A stretch of DNA of 64,000 bases. Source: GCA-2697345 sp002697345 (GTDB lineage: Bacteria > Pseudomonadota > Alphaproteobacteria > Rhodobacterales > Rhodobacteraceae). Location of the stretch: NCBI GenBank assembly GCA_943787605.1, contig CALSNB010000001.1, forward strand, positions 1,736,001 to 1,800,000, in the 5' to 3' direction. How positions within the stretch are numbered: position 1 is the first letter of the stretch; each line of letters begins with the position of its first letter. This document shows positions 17,314-26,035 of the stretch, one piece after another. The position numbers and the translations under genes were made by a program. The notes under the pieces are model-generated. The model made no database searches. It was not told the DNA's origin and worked only from the letters and a program-made list of their open reading frames with translations.

Positions 17314-18344
17314 CAGGTACTATTCATTACCCACATGAGATTCCACCGGATCAAGGAGAGGCAATAGAAGTAAGGCCCGGTATATTGTGGATGAGGTTAC
17401 CTCTTCCTTTGCGTCTGGACCATGTTAATACTTATGCATTGGATGACGGTGATAGTTGGACTTTGATAGATACTGGTTTCGATACAAAAAAAACTAGAGC
17501 AGTTTGGCATGAATTACTCCAAGGGCCGTTGGCCGGGAAGCCAGTAAAGAAATTGTTTGTTACTCATTATCACCCCGACCACATAGGGTTGGCAGGTTGG
17601 TTTCAAACAAATTTTGGGGTTGAGTTGATCACTACTCGAACCTCCTGGCTGACGGCTAGGATGCTAGTCTTGGATGAGCAATCAAAAGCTACTCCAGAAA
17701 CATTATTATTTTATAAAAGGGCAGGAGTAATTGAGTCTCTCTATGAAAAAAAGAAAAAAGAGCGTCCCTTTAATTTCTGTGATGTTGTCTCCCCAATGCC
17801 CCAGGGGTATACTAGAGTTCAGGAGGGTGAGAGCATCACCCTGGGCGGACGAGATTGGATTATACGAATGGGCAATGGTCATGCTGCTGAGCATGCGACT
17901 TTATGGGCTGGAGATATAGTATTAGGTGGAGATCAACTACTACCTTCAATTTCACCTAATCTTGGCGTTTATGCCACTGAACCGGGTGCAAATCCTGTTT
18001 TCGAATGGTTGGAGGCGTGTAAAAGATTCAAAAAGTATGCTTCGAGTAGCCAGCTTGTTTTGCCTGGGCATAAGCTACCGTTCCGTGGTCTCCCGCTTCG
18101 TTTAGAACAACTTATTGAAAATCATGTTGGTGCACTTAAGAGGTTACTTTCACATTTGGAAATACCACATACCGCGCATGAATGCTTTTTACCACTTTTT
18201 AAGCGAGAAATAGATGAGAGCGAATATGGGCTAGCGTTAGGTGAGACAATTGCCCACCTAAACTACCTTTACTCTGCGGACCAGGTAACACGGACAATAA
18301 GAATTGATGGCGCCTATGAGTATAAAAGTAAGATAATATTGTAA
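17310..18344 (+). CDS. MBL-fold metallo-hydrolase
   Basis: Metallo-beta-lactamase-fold hydrolase of 344 residues. The metal-binding HxHxDH motif is intact in VTHYHPDHIGLAG near residue 91, with later ligands in GNGHAAEH and the PGHKLPF region. It starts at TTG 17310, overlapping the acyl-CoA dehydrogenase stop, with GAGGAG upstream. The coupling suggests hydrolysis of a thioester or lactone intermediate in fatty-acid-type catabolism; that is an inference from context. Confidence 0.85.
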   Translation: MTGTIHYPHEIPPDQGEAIEVRPGILWMRLPLPLRLDHVNTYALDDGDSWTLIDTGFDTKKTRAVWHELLQGPLAGKPVKKLFVTHYHPDHIGLAGWFQTNFGVELITTRTSWLTARMLVLDEQSKATPETLLFYKRAGVIESLYEKKKKERPFNFCDVVSPMPQGYTRVQEGESITLGGRDWIIRMGNGHAAEHATLWAGDIVLGGDQLLPSISPNLGVYATEPGANPVFEWLEACKRFKKYASSSQLVLPGHKLPFRGLPLRLEQLIENHVGALKRLLSHLEIPHTAHECFLPLFKREIDESEYGLALGETIAHLNYLYSADQVTRTIRIDGAYEYKSKIIL

Positions 18345-18438
18345 TAAAACTACGCCACTTTGAGCTATCTCTTGTGTAATAGAAACAAAATAATTAAAGT
18401 AGATTGAGATCAAAAATAGTAATCTAGGAGTTTAAATA

Positions 18439-18573
18439 ATGGCAGAACACGAGCACGGTTCCATGGATGTCAAAGATCATGAAAAAACTTTTGCAGGATT
18501 TGTTAAATTCACTATTTACAGTGTAGTATTAATACTTGTTTCTTTAGTAATTTTAGCAATTGTAAATGGCTAA
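18439..18573 (+). CDS. aa3-type cytochrome c oxidase subunit IV (44 residues)
   Basis: Tiny single-pass membrane subunit seen with alphaproteobacterial aa3 oxidases. Sequence starts MAEHEHGSMDVKDHEKTF, followed by one transmembrane helix with the pattern FVKFTIYSVVLILVSLVIL. Charged His-rich N-terminus plus one helix is the family plan. An AGGAG site lies 9 nt before the ATG. It has its own terminator downstream. The catalytic oxidase genes are not in this window. Confidence 0.85.
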   Translation: MAEHEHGSMDVKDHEKTFAGFVKFTIYSVVLILVSLVILAIVNG

Positions 18574-18589
18574 TTAAATTTTTTAGAAT

Positions 18590-18627
18590 AAAAAAACCCC
18601 AGTAGAATGATCTAAAGGGGTTTTTTT
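18590..18627. terminator. Bidirectional intrinsic terminator
   Basis: An A7-C4 arm (18590-18600) pairs with a G4-T7 arm (18617-18627) around a 16-nt loop. Because both ends carry A/T tracts it can stop transcription from the oxidase subunit IV gene on the plus strand and rpsU on the minus strand, which converge here. Confidence 0.85.
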
Positions 18628-18647
18628 AAATACATTTTTAGTAACAC

Positions 18648-18854
18648 TTATAACGTACCGTCACGCTCTTTAGCTTTTCTTGCTAATTTACGTCCACGGC
18701 GGATAGCTTCAGCTTTCTCGCGAGCTTTCTTTTCTGAAGGTTTCTCGTAATGCTGTTTTATCTTCATTTCACGAAAAACACCTTCGCGTTGAAGTTTTTT
18801 CTTAAGGGCTCTAAGAGCTTGATCGACATTGTTGTCTCTAACGCTAACCTGCAT
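18648..18854 (-). CDS. rpsU: 30S ribosomal protein S21
   Basis: Basic 68-residue ribosomal protein, starting MQVSVRDNNVDQALRALKKK, with a highly basic C-terminus as expected for S21. A strong AAAGGTGG ribosome-binding site lies 9 nt upstream. It is divergent from coq9 and convergent with the oxidase subunit IV gene across a shared terminator. Confidence 0.96.
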   Translation of the reverse strand: MQVSVRDNNVDQALRALKKKLQREGVFREMKIKQHYEKPSEKKAREKAEAIRRGRKLARKAKERDGTL

Positions 18855-18924
18855 GTGGTGTCACCACCTTTCTGTATTTGAGGTTAATGGATTAAGTATT
18901 TAACGGCTCTATAGCAAACGGGCA

Positions 18925-18953
18925 TTGGCTTGTCTACAGTATATAGGTATACT
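18925..18953 (+). promoter_or_regulatory. Predicted promoter giving a leaderless coq9 mRNA
   Basis: TTGGCT (18925-18930) and TATACT (18948-18953) are separated by exactly 17 nt. A start 7 nt after the -10 box coincides with the ATG at 18960. No ribosome-binding site is present before that ATG. Confidence 0.5.
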
Positions 18954-18959
18954 TTTAGT

Positions 18960-19650
18960 ATGGATCAGGCACTAAAAGAGAAATTTATAAACGCTGTAGC
19001 GTCCCATGCCATTTTTAGAGGTTGGTCAAATGATTCGTTAAAGGAAGCGTGCATAGATTTAGATTTAGAATTTAGAACTTTAGAAACATTATTTCCAAGA
19101 GGGGTCTTAGATGTTGCAGTTGCATTTCATCGAATGGGAGACCGCGATATGATTAAAGCCTTAGAAAGTGAAGATCTGTCAAACTTGAAAATGAGAGAGA
19201 AAATTTCTTTTGCACTTAAGTGTAGATTGAATGTAATTGCGGGAGATAAAGAGTCGGTGAGGTTGTGCATGTCTTTTTTTGCGTTACCTCAAAATTTTTT
19301 AGATGGAAGTAAGCTTATCTGGGGCACTGCAGATAAGATTTGGAATGTTTTAGGGGACAATTCGGAGGATTATAATTTTTATACGAAGCGTGCAACATTG
19401 TCAGGTGTTTATAGCTCTGTTATTTTATTTTGGCTTGGTGATGATAGTGATGGGTAATACTGCTACTTGGGAGTTCCTTGACAGAAGAATTCAAAATATT
19501 ATGCAATTTGAAAACTTAAAAGCAAGAATAAAAAAAAAATCGTCAACCTATGAGGTTTTAAAAGGACCAATAAAGTTGTTTTCTCGAATTAAAAGACCAT
19601 TGGATAAAAATACTTTGAATCTTCCTGGAGTTGTAAAAAATTCAGACTAA
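18960..19650 (+). pseudogene. coq9: Ubiquinone biosynthesis protein COQ9 (one frameshift)
   Basis: COQ9 family, a lipid-binding helper of ubiquinone synthesis. The first frame reads MDQALKEKFINAVASHAIFRGWS through TLSGVYSSVILFWLGDDSDG and stops. The reading frame then continues one base later with ATWEFLDRRIQNIMQF, the standard COQ9 C-terminus. Dropping one G from GGG at 19452-19454 restores a 229-residue protein of normal length. An in-frame TTG at 18930 would add 10 residues unlike the family. The frameshift may be a sequence error, since coq9 is normally kept. Confidence 0.85.
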
Positions 19651-19780
19651 TTTTTTATTTTGAATTTAAGTTGTAACTTAGAATCTCACTTTTTATATTT
19701 TTTACTCTTTCCCTTTACAGTATACGGCATTATAGATCCGTTTAATTCTTCCTTGATCTCGTATTTGTTCCGGTCGGGAC

Positions 19781-19798
19781 AGCCCTCTAGATAGGGCT
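19781..19798 (+). promoter_or_regulatory. Hairpin in the trcR leader
   Basis: AGCCCT and AGGGCT form a perfect 6-bp stem around CTAGAT, about 34 nt before the trcR ATG and just upstream of its GGAG site. There is no U-tract, so it is not a terminator. It could affect mRNA stability or translation; function unproven. Confidence 0.35.
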
Positions 19799-19831
19799 AA
19801 GGGAAAGCTGTATTGAAAAGGAGTAATGAGA

Positions 19832-20569
19832 ATGACAAAACCTATAATGGCAAAGGCAACCGCTGTCTGGTTAATTGATAATACGGTCCTTACCTTTTCT
19901 CAGATAGCAAATTTTTGTGGCTTACATGAACTTGAGGTTCAAGGAGTGGCAGATGGTGATGTTGCCTCTGGGGTGAAGGGTTTTGATCCTATAACCAATA
20001 ACCAGTTAACACAAAGTGAGATAGATAAAGGTATAGCTGATAAAAGCTATAAACTTCAATTAAAGTATTATGCCGCAGCCGAAGGTGAGGAAAAAAGGCG
20101 AGGCCCTCGCTATACACCGTTATCAAAACGACAAGACAGGCCGGCTTCTATCTTGTGGTTAGTTAAATTTCATCCAGAACTTACAGATGGACAAATTTCT
20201 AAGTTAGTGGGAACTACTAAGCCTACAATTAGTGCTATTAGAGAAAGATCTCATTGGAATATTCAAAATATTCAACCCATTGACCCTGTTGCGTTAGGAC
20301 TATGCAAACAATTGGAGTTAGATGCTGCTGTTCAGAAAGCTAATGCAAAGAAAATTCTAGAAGGGGAATCGAGTTCAGATGATACAAGCCGTAAACTTGT
20401 TAGTACGTCTCAATCACTTGAAGTTGGAATGGGTGAAACGGAGAAACCAGAAACTGTCGCTAATCCTGAAGTTTTTACAGTAACGGAAGAATCAAATCAG
20501 GACACTGAGGAACCTATTATGGATGCAGAAAGTTTATTTAAAACTTCGGATAGTGATGAGAAAAATTAG
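19832..20569 (+). CDS. trcR: TrcR-like cell-cycle transcriptional regulator (DUF1013)
   Basis: DUF1013 protein, a family restricted to Alphaproteobacteria and described as the cell-cycle regulator TrcR in Caulobacter. The N-terminal half contains the conserved ATAVWLIDNTVLTFSQIA segment and a helix-turn-helix-like region LTDGQISKLVGTTKPTISAI near residues 115-135. The C-terminal 70 residues are acidic and low in complexity. The ATG at 19832 has an AAAAGGAG site at good spacing; the in-frame ATG at 19826 is too close to it. Confidence 0.88.
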   Translation: MTKPIMAKATAVWLIDNTVLTFSQIANFCGLHELEVQGVADGDVASGVKGFDPITNNQLTQSEIDKGIADKSYKLQLKYYAAAEGEEKRRGPRYTPLSKRQDRPASILWLVKFHPELTDGQISKLVGTTKPTISAIRERSHWNIQNIQPIDPVALGLCKQLELDAAVQKANAKKILEGESSSDDTSRKLVSTSQSLEVGMGETEKPETVANPEVFTVTEESNQDTEEPIMDAESLFKTSDSDEKN

Positions 20570-20574
20570 ACAAC

Positions 20575-21372
20575 TTAGTGTGCAGCAATTTGGACAGGGT
20601 CTAGGAGAGACCTCCCACCGTCAATAGTCATTATCTCCCCTGTAACAAAAGTAGAAGCTTCTGAGCACAAAAATTGAGCAGCTTGCGCTACTTCCTCTGC
20701 GGAAGCAATTCGTCCCAGAGGTGTGTTTCTTATGATTTCACTTCTAAGGTTTGGGTCTTTATTTAATGAGTTCTTTAGACTTTCACTCATTACGGAGCCA
20801 AATGATATAGAATTAACTCTGATACTGTATGGGGCGAGAGCTATGGCCATAGTCCTTGTCATTTGATCTAGGGCTGCAGTGGAGATTGAATAACCCATTA
20901 AGCCTGGACGTGTTCGTTGTGAAGCTATCGATGACAGATTTAATATTGAGCCTGAGACTTGAGAATTTTTTCCCTGAGCTATCATTCTCTTTGAGACTAG
21001 TTGGGTAAGTCTCAAGCTGGACAGAAGATTCTGCTCCAGCATCCTTTCTATGCTGTCATCCTCGTAATTAATAGGGTCCATAGGCGTTACTTGCCTGGCT
21101 GCGTTGATCAATATGTCTACTGTTTTAAAGGTGTCAATCGTTGCAGATAGTAAATTTGCATGACTGAGTTTTTCACGTAGATCACAAACAAAAGATTTTG
21201 CAACACCATCTTTTGATCTTAAATATTTTAATTCCTCCTTAAGATGCTCTTCGTCTCTATCCGCCATCACTACATTGGCTCCTTGCTCCACGAAATGCCT
21301 GGATATTGCTAAACCTATACCGTTTGCGGCGCCTGTAATAATTGCAGTTTTTCCAGAAATTGAGAAAGACAT
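20575..21372 (-). CDS. SDR-family protein with the catalytic Lys replaced
   Basis: Rossmann-fold short-chain dehydrogenase of 265 residues. The cofactor motif TGAANGIG (near residue 13) and the catalytic Ser (LNLSSIASQ) are present. The active-site YxxxK motif reads YSISTAALD, with Thr in place of Lys, so classical SDR catalysis is doubtful. The C-terminal FVTGEIMTIDGG is typical. It converges on trcR with a 5-nt gap. Substrate unknown. Confidence 0.82.
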   Translation of the reverse strand: MSFSISGKTAIITGAANGIGLAISRHFVEQGANVVMADRDEEHLKEELKYLRSKDGVAKSFVCDLREKLSHANLLSATIDTFKTVDILINAARQVTPMDPINYEDDSIERMLEQNLLSSLRLTQLVSKRMIAQGKNSQVSGSILNLSSIASQRTRPGLMGYSISTAALDQMTRTMAIALAPYSIRVNSISFGSVMSESLKNSLNKDPNLRSEIIRNTPLGRIASAEEVAQAAQFLCSEASTFVTGEIMTIDGGRSLLDPVQIAAH

Positions 21373-21412
21373 ATTATATTCTCCTTAGGTATCAAAAATA
21401 TGAAAGTAAGGT

Positions 21413-22456
21413 TTATTTACAAATTCTTAATGGTTTTACACCCAATAGTACTTTGAATCCACCTCTTGAAATAATTTCTTCTGCCTGCTTAAAAGACTCT
21501 TTCATAGTACTTTCATAAGGTAGCCCTTTGTTAGCCACAATCCACAAGCTTCCACTAGGTTTGAGTAATAGTTTTGCGGCTTTAATAAAACTAATACCTA
21601 ACTCCGGATTTGCATTTCTAGAGATGTGAAAAGGTGGATTACTAATAATAGTATCATAGGGGCCTCCAGTAAAGTTATTTACGTCGGCCCAAATAAAATT
21701 TGCTCTATGATCCTGTATATTTTTCTTTGATGCCATCACTGAACTATAATCGGCTTCTATTAAGTCAATACTTGAAATGGCAGGGCTTTTTAATACCTGA
21801 TTTGATAAAAAACCCCATCCAGAACCGAAGTCTGCGATTTTTCCTGATAACAAGGGTATGGATTGAGCTAGTAATAGTGACCCTTGGTCAATCCTCTTTG
21901 ACGAAAAAATGCCAGGAAAAGTTATATACCCTCCCTCTAAATTATTAGGTATTGGTGCCCATTTTTCGATATTGGGTTCCATTGTTGGTTTATGAAACCA
22001 AATTAATTTTCCGTGATACTTTGAGATATTCCTTACTCCGTTGAAAGGAGTCAGTAGTTCTTTTAATACACTCTCAATACCGGTTGTTTTCATGCCATCA
22101 ATTATTAATAAACCACTGGGTTTTAGCAGTTTTATTGCTTGATAGATTAAATTAAGAGTACCCATTTTTGATCTAGTGCAATAAACAATACAGACTTCTG
22201 ATAAACCTTTTTCACTGAAAACCGGCGAAACTGATAAACCTCGTTCTACTAGTTTTGTATACGCTGGAAAAAAACTTTGCTGAACCTTGGTGTGCGACTT
22301 AGAAAATAGAGATAAATTTATGTTAGTTGGCGGATTTAAAAGTAATAGTTGTTTATCTTTTAGCGATTCAATGTGCCCACGTTCTAAGGCAAAAGCTAGG
22401 CGCGATTGTGTTGTTTTTGGGCTTGATTTCAATTCTATTCTTTTTCCATAGTGCAT
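21413..22456 (-). CDS. Class I SAM methyltransferase, RsmC/RlmG-like
   Basis: Protein of 347 residues with a degenerate N-terminal methyltransferase-like half and an active C-terminal half. The SAM motif (ADFGSGWGFLSNQVL) and catalytic NPPFHISRNANPELG are visible, as in the RsmC/RlmG guanine-N2 rRNA methyltransferases. It overlaps clpS by 22 nt and is probably co-transcribed with it. The exact target base cannot be read from sequence. Confidence 0.85.
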   Translation of the reverse strand: MHYGKRIELKSSPKTTQSRLAFALERGHIESLKDKQLLLLNPPTNINLSLFSKSHTKVQQSFFPAYTKLVERGLSVSPVFSEKGLSEVCIVYCTRSKMGTLNLIYQAIKLLKPSGLLIIDGMKTTGIESVLKELLTPFNGVRNISKYHGKLIWFHKPTMEPNIEKWAPIPNNLEGGYITFPGIFSSKRIDQGSLLLAQSIPLLSGKIADFGSGWGFLSNQVLKSPAISSIDLIEADYSSVMASKKNIQDHRANFIWADVNNFTGGPYDTIISNPPFHISRNANPELGISFIKAAKLLLKPSGSLWIVANKGLPYESTMKESFKQAEEIISRGGFKVLLGVKPLRICK

Positions 22457-22773
22457 TGAAGTGGGTGTTGATTGGCTCTTGCAAATGCCATTACTTGAGT
22501 AACTTTAGTTTCTGCAATTTCAAATGCAAATACTCCAATAACTGCAACACCTTTTTTATGCACTGTTAACATAATTTCAACAGACTCTGAATGATTAAGG
22601 CCAAAAAATTTACTTAGGACGACAATTACAAACTCCATAGGAGTAAAGTCATCATTTAATAAAAGAATTTTGTATAATGGCGGGCGCTTTATTTCTGGTT
22701 TTGATATAGTAAGAACGCTGGGATCATCCACATGTTCACTACCGCCAGTTAGTTGGTTTGGTATATATTTCAC
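22435..22773 (-). CDS. clpS: ATP-dependent Clp protease adaptor ClpS
   Basis: N-degron adaptor that hands substrates to ClpA-ClpP. A flexible N-terminus of about 30 residues precedes the folded domain with LLNDDFTPMEFVI, the HKKGVAVIGVF segment and the AETKV motif. It begins with GTG at 22773. 112 residues is typical for alphaproteobacteria. Confidence 0.94.
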   Translation of the reverse strand: MKYIPNQLTGGSEHVDDPSVLTISKPEIKRPPLYKILLLNDDFTPMEFVIVVLSKFFGLNHSESVEIMLTVHKKGVAVIGVFAFEIAETKVTQVMAFARANQHPLQCTMEKE

Positions 22774-22907
22774 TATTAATCCACTAAATGTTAAAATTTA
22801 TGACAAATCCTCTATAGTGTTTTTAAATTCATATAAAGGTCTTTTGAAAGAATTATACTTTGTTGTTTAAAATGCTGATGAAGTTAATGCCTTATGTATA
22901 GATAATT

Positions 22908-23510
22908 TCAGGTTACATTTATGCGAGCTCTGAGCGCAGCCGATATTGTACCTTCATCCAGGTAATCAAGCTCACCTCCAATTGGAACCCCTTGAGCTAG
23001 AGATGAAACCTTGATTGAATGAAGCTCTAATTGGTCTGCGATGTAGTGAGAGGTCGTTTGGCCATCCATTGTAGAGTTTAACGCTAATATTACCTCAGTT
23101 ACATTTTCTGATAAAACGCGCTGAATTAATCTAGGAATCTTTAACTCTTCTGGTCCAACTCCATCAAGGGCACTTAACGTACCACCAAGCACATGGTATT
23201 TTCCTTTAAATACTTGAGTTCTTTCCATAGCCCATAGATCCGCAACATCCTCGACAACACAGATTTCTCCTGTGACCCGCACATCGGAAGTACAGATAAT
23301 ACAAGTCTCATCGTTGCTTATATTGCCGCAAACTAAACATTCTTGAGCTAGAGATGAAACCTCCTGAATCATATCCCCTAGCGGTTTCATAATAATTTCT
23401 TTCTTTTTAATCATCCTGAGAACTGCTCGTCTTGCCGATCGGGGGCCCAGTCCCGGCAACTTTGCCATTAAAGTTATTAACTCTTCAATCTTATTTGTTT
23501 TACTATCCAA
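22908..23510 (-). CDS. recR: Recombination mediator RecR
   Basis: RecF-pathway protein. It has the N-terminal helix-hairpin-helix LPGLGPRSARRAVLR, a four-Cys zinc finger (CLVCGN...CIIC), and a Toprim domain starting CVVEDVADLWA. 200 residues is standard. The start is a TTG at 23510. It belongs to the conserved run ffs-dnaX-ybaB-recR on the minus strand. Confidence 0.95.
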   Translation of the reverse strand: MDSKTNKIEELITLMAKLPGLGPRSARRAVLRMIKKKEIIMKPLGDMIQEVSSLAQECLVCGNISNDETCIICTSDVRVTGEICVVEDVADLWAMERTQVFKGKYHVLGGTLSALDGVGPEELKIPRLIQRVLSENVTEVILALNSTMDGQTTSHYIADQLELHSIKVSSLAQGVPIGGELDYLDEGTISAALRARINVT

Positions 23511-23566
23511 TAAATTTGCTTTCTAATTAGATATAGAGGTGACTCTAAATCATTCTAGATGTTACT

Positions 23567-23911
23567 TTAGAGAGGGAGTTTAAAATTTTCTGGCAACCCC
23601 ATTTCTCTAGTAATTTTCTCTATTTCTTGCTGACTTTTCAGAGTAGCTTTTTCTTGAACATCTTTTATCGCCGCAATTATTAAATCTTCAACGACCTCTT
23701 TTTCCGAAGGGTTGAATATCGAAGGGTCGATCTCTAAGCTAGTTAAATTACCTTTTGCTGTGGCTGTAACCTTTACTAAACCAGCACCACTTTCACCAGT
23801 CACAAAAACCTCATTCAATTGTTTTTGAACTTCTGACATCTTGCTTTGCATTTCTTGAGCTTGCTTCATAACTTTGGCCATATCACCAAGGCCACTTAAT
23901 CCTTTAAACAT
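23567..23911 (-). CDS. ybaB: YbaB/EbfC nucleoid-associated protein
   Basis: Small DNA-binding protein of 114 residues, forming dimers through a coiled tweezer-like fold. MFKGLSGLGDMAKVMKQAQ at the start and the VTATAKGNLTSLEIDPSIF stretch are characteristic. It lies 8 nt downstream of dnaX, as in most bacteria. Confidence 0.93.
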   Translation of the reverse strand: MFKGLSGLGDMAKVMKQAQEMQSKMSEVQKQLNEVFVTGESGAGLVKVTATAKGNLTSLEIDPSIFNPSEKEVVEDLIIAAIKDVQEKATLKSQQEIEKITREMGLPENFKLPL

Positions 23912-23919
23912 ATTGTTTC

Positions 23920-25687
23920 CTAATCATCTTCAAAAGGGTCCCATTCTTCGGTGACTTCTGGAAGTGCTTCTATAGCTGCTTCCTGTGTCATTGATTCTGC
24001 TGACCTTATATTTGTAATTTTTGCATTTGGAAAAACTAAAAAAGCAGTTTGTACCATTTTGTGTTCTTTCGCTAATGCGTTCAGTTTATTACTTTCGTCT
24101 AATTTCATCTCAGCAATAGTACTTTCACCACCTTCGTTGACTACTGAAACTGCCCAACGAATTCCAGACCATTGCGTAAGTTTTGTACCTAGCTTTTGAG
24201 CAAGGTTTGCTGGGGCATCATTTGTAGGGACAAACTCTATGCGGCCTGAGGAAAAGTTTGTTAGTCTAAGACAGTTCTCTACTTCAACTAGAAGTTGAAT
24301 GTCACGATTTAACTTTATAAGTTCTATTACGTCACTGAAGGAATGTATTTTTTTGGGGTTAAAGTCACGATCTTCAGCAAGGTTTTGTGTAGAATGCGAA
24401 ACTGATTTATACACTACAGGGTGAGAAATATTCTTACTTAAGTTGTCATTTATACTACCCTGAATTTTGGTATTAGTTGTACTGTCCTGAATCGGGATAT
24501 TAGTTTTGTTACCTTGTATTGCACCATTTTGAATTTTTTTTATTAACTCTTCCGGCGAAGGAAGTTCTGAGACATGTGTAAGCCTTATTATAGTCATTTC
24601 CGCTGCCATCATTGAGTTAGGAGCTATACGGATTTCATCAAGAGCTACCAATAACATTTGCCACATCCTGGATAGTGATCTTATGTTTAATCTATTAGCT
24701 ATAGTTTTTCCACGACTACGCTCATCCGGAGAAACTGTCGGGTCTTCAGCGGCCTCTGGAGTAATCTTTATAAGACTAACCCAGTGACTGACTCTCTGCT
24801 AAATCACGAAGTATTGATTCTGGTTCTCCACCGTCCGAATATAAAGATGAAAGCTCATTAAGCGCTCCTACAGTATTACCCGAAACTATTAAATTAAATA
24901 AATCTAGTATTCTACCTCGATCAGAGAGCCCTAACATATCTCGTATATCTTTAGCGTCAATTTTATCTACTGAATTGGAAATTGATTGATCTAATAAACT
25001 TATTGAATCTCGCACGGATCCTTCTGATGCGCGGGTAATAAGTGCTAAGGCATCTTTAGAGATTTCTACACTTTCTTGAGCTGCAACGTTACTTAGATAC
25101 TCAATCATTGTTTCTGGTTCGATTCTTCTAAGATCAAATCGCTGACACCTAGATAAGACTGTTACTGGTATTTTTTGAATTTCGGTTGTAGCAAAAATAA
25201 AAATTACATGTTTAGGAGGTTCTTCCAAAGTTTTTAATAACGCATTAAATGCAGAATTACTCAGCATATGCACTTCGTCGATTATGTAAATTTTGAATCG
25301 TGCTGAAGTAGCTCTATATTGCACAGATTCTATAATTTCTCTAACATCGGCTACACCAGTTTTAGAAGCAGCATCCATTTCAAAAACATCCACATGACGG
25401 CCATTCGAAATTGATTCACAATGCTCACATTTCCCACATGGTTCTGTTGTCGAAGAACCATTACCGTCTTCACCGATACAATTTACTCCTTTTGAAATAA
25501 TTCTAGCTGTTGAGGTTTTTCCTGTTCCTCGTATACCAGTTAATATAAAGGCTTGCGCTATTCGGTTGGCCTCAAAAGCGTTTGTTAACGTTCTGACCAT
25601 AGTATCTTGTCCGATTAAATCAGAGAAAGTGGCTGGTCGGTACTTGCGAGCCAGCACCTGATAGTTATCTTTACTATTTTTTTTCAT
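23920..25687 (-). pseudogene. dnaX: DNA polymerase III subunit gamma/tau (one frameshift)
   Basis: Clamp-loader ATPase. The first frame (303 residues from ATG 25687) has Walker A GIRGTGKTST, a four-Cys zinc module, DEVHMLS and the sensor regions, then stops after LRDLAESQSLG. One base on, the frame continues as VSHWVSLIKITPEAAEDPTV and runs to 23920, the usual tau tail. Removing one base near 24790-24796 gives 588 residues, a normal alphaproteobacterial tau. A 303-residue product would lack much of oligomerisation domain III. No A-rich slippery heptamer is present, so a sequence error is more likely than programmed shifting. Confidence 0.88.
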
Positions 25688-25844
25688 TTAACCTCTGAGA
25701 ACCAGTTATATTCAAGTATTAATGTGACAAATTCATTACGTCCAGCCTATAACTACATGAGAAACTGTTATTTTTTTGGTTCTTAAGCTACCTGATTTCT
25801 TTTAACTACTATTGCAAAAGAACGTGGTGGTCATGTGAATAAGG

Positions 25845-25942
25845 TGAGAGATTGGACAACGACCCAAGCTAGGCTCGTTACGGCTGCTTCCTTCCGGATC
25901 TGACCGGGTTGGCGAGACGCTTACCCGCGCCAACCTCTCTAG
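25845..25942 (-). ncRNA. ffs: Signal recognition particle RNA (4.5S)
   Basis: The minus strand carries the universal SRP core GGTCAGATCCGGAAGGAAGC with the GGAA tetraloop, and complementary ends (GAGAGGTTGG with CCAATCTCTC) close the long hairpin. A good promoter lies just upstream. The gene sits before dnaX, its common position in Rhodobacterales. Ends are approximate to a few bases. Confidence 0.93.
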
Positions 25943-25945
25943 GCC

Positions 25946-25974
25946 TTTATAGAGTTTCTTTAGTCACCATGCAA
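25946..25974 (-). promoter_or_regulatory. Promoter of ffs
   Basis: On the minus strand TTGCAT (25974-25969) and TATAAA (25951-25946) are spaced by exactly 17 nt and point to a start at the predicted 5' end of the SRP RNA. The -35 box overlaps a 17-nt dyad, GCAACC/GGTTGC at 25971-25987, which could be an operator. Confidence 0.6.
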
Positions 25975-26035
25975 CCATATGGGTTGCGTTAAGTAATCTT
26001 ACTTGTATGAATTAATCCTATTAGGAGAATAAGAA

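Noticed and set aside
18930..18959. TTG start for coq9 at 18930
   Set aside because: The TTG lies inside the predicted promoter, and the ten added residues do not match COQ9 N-termini.
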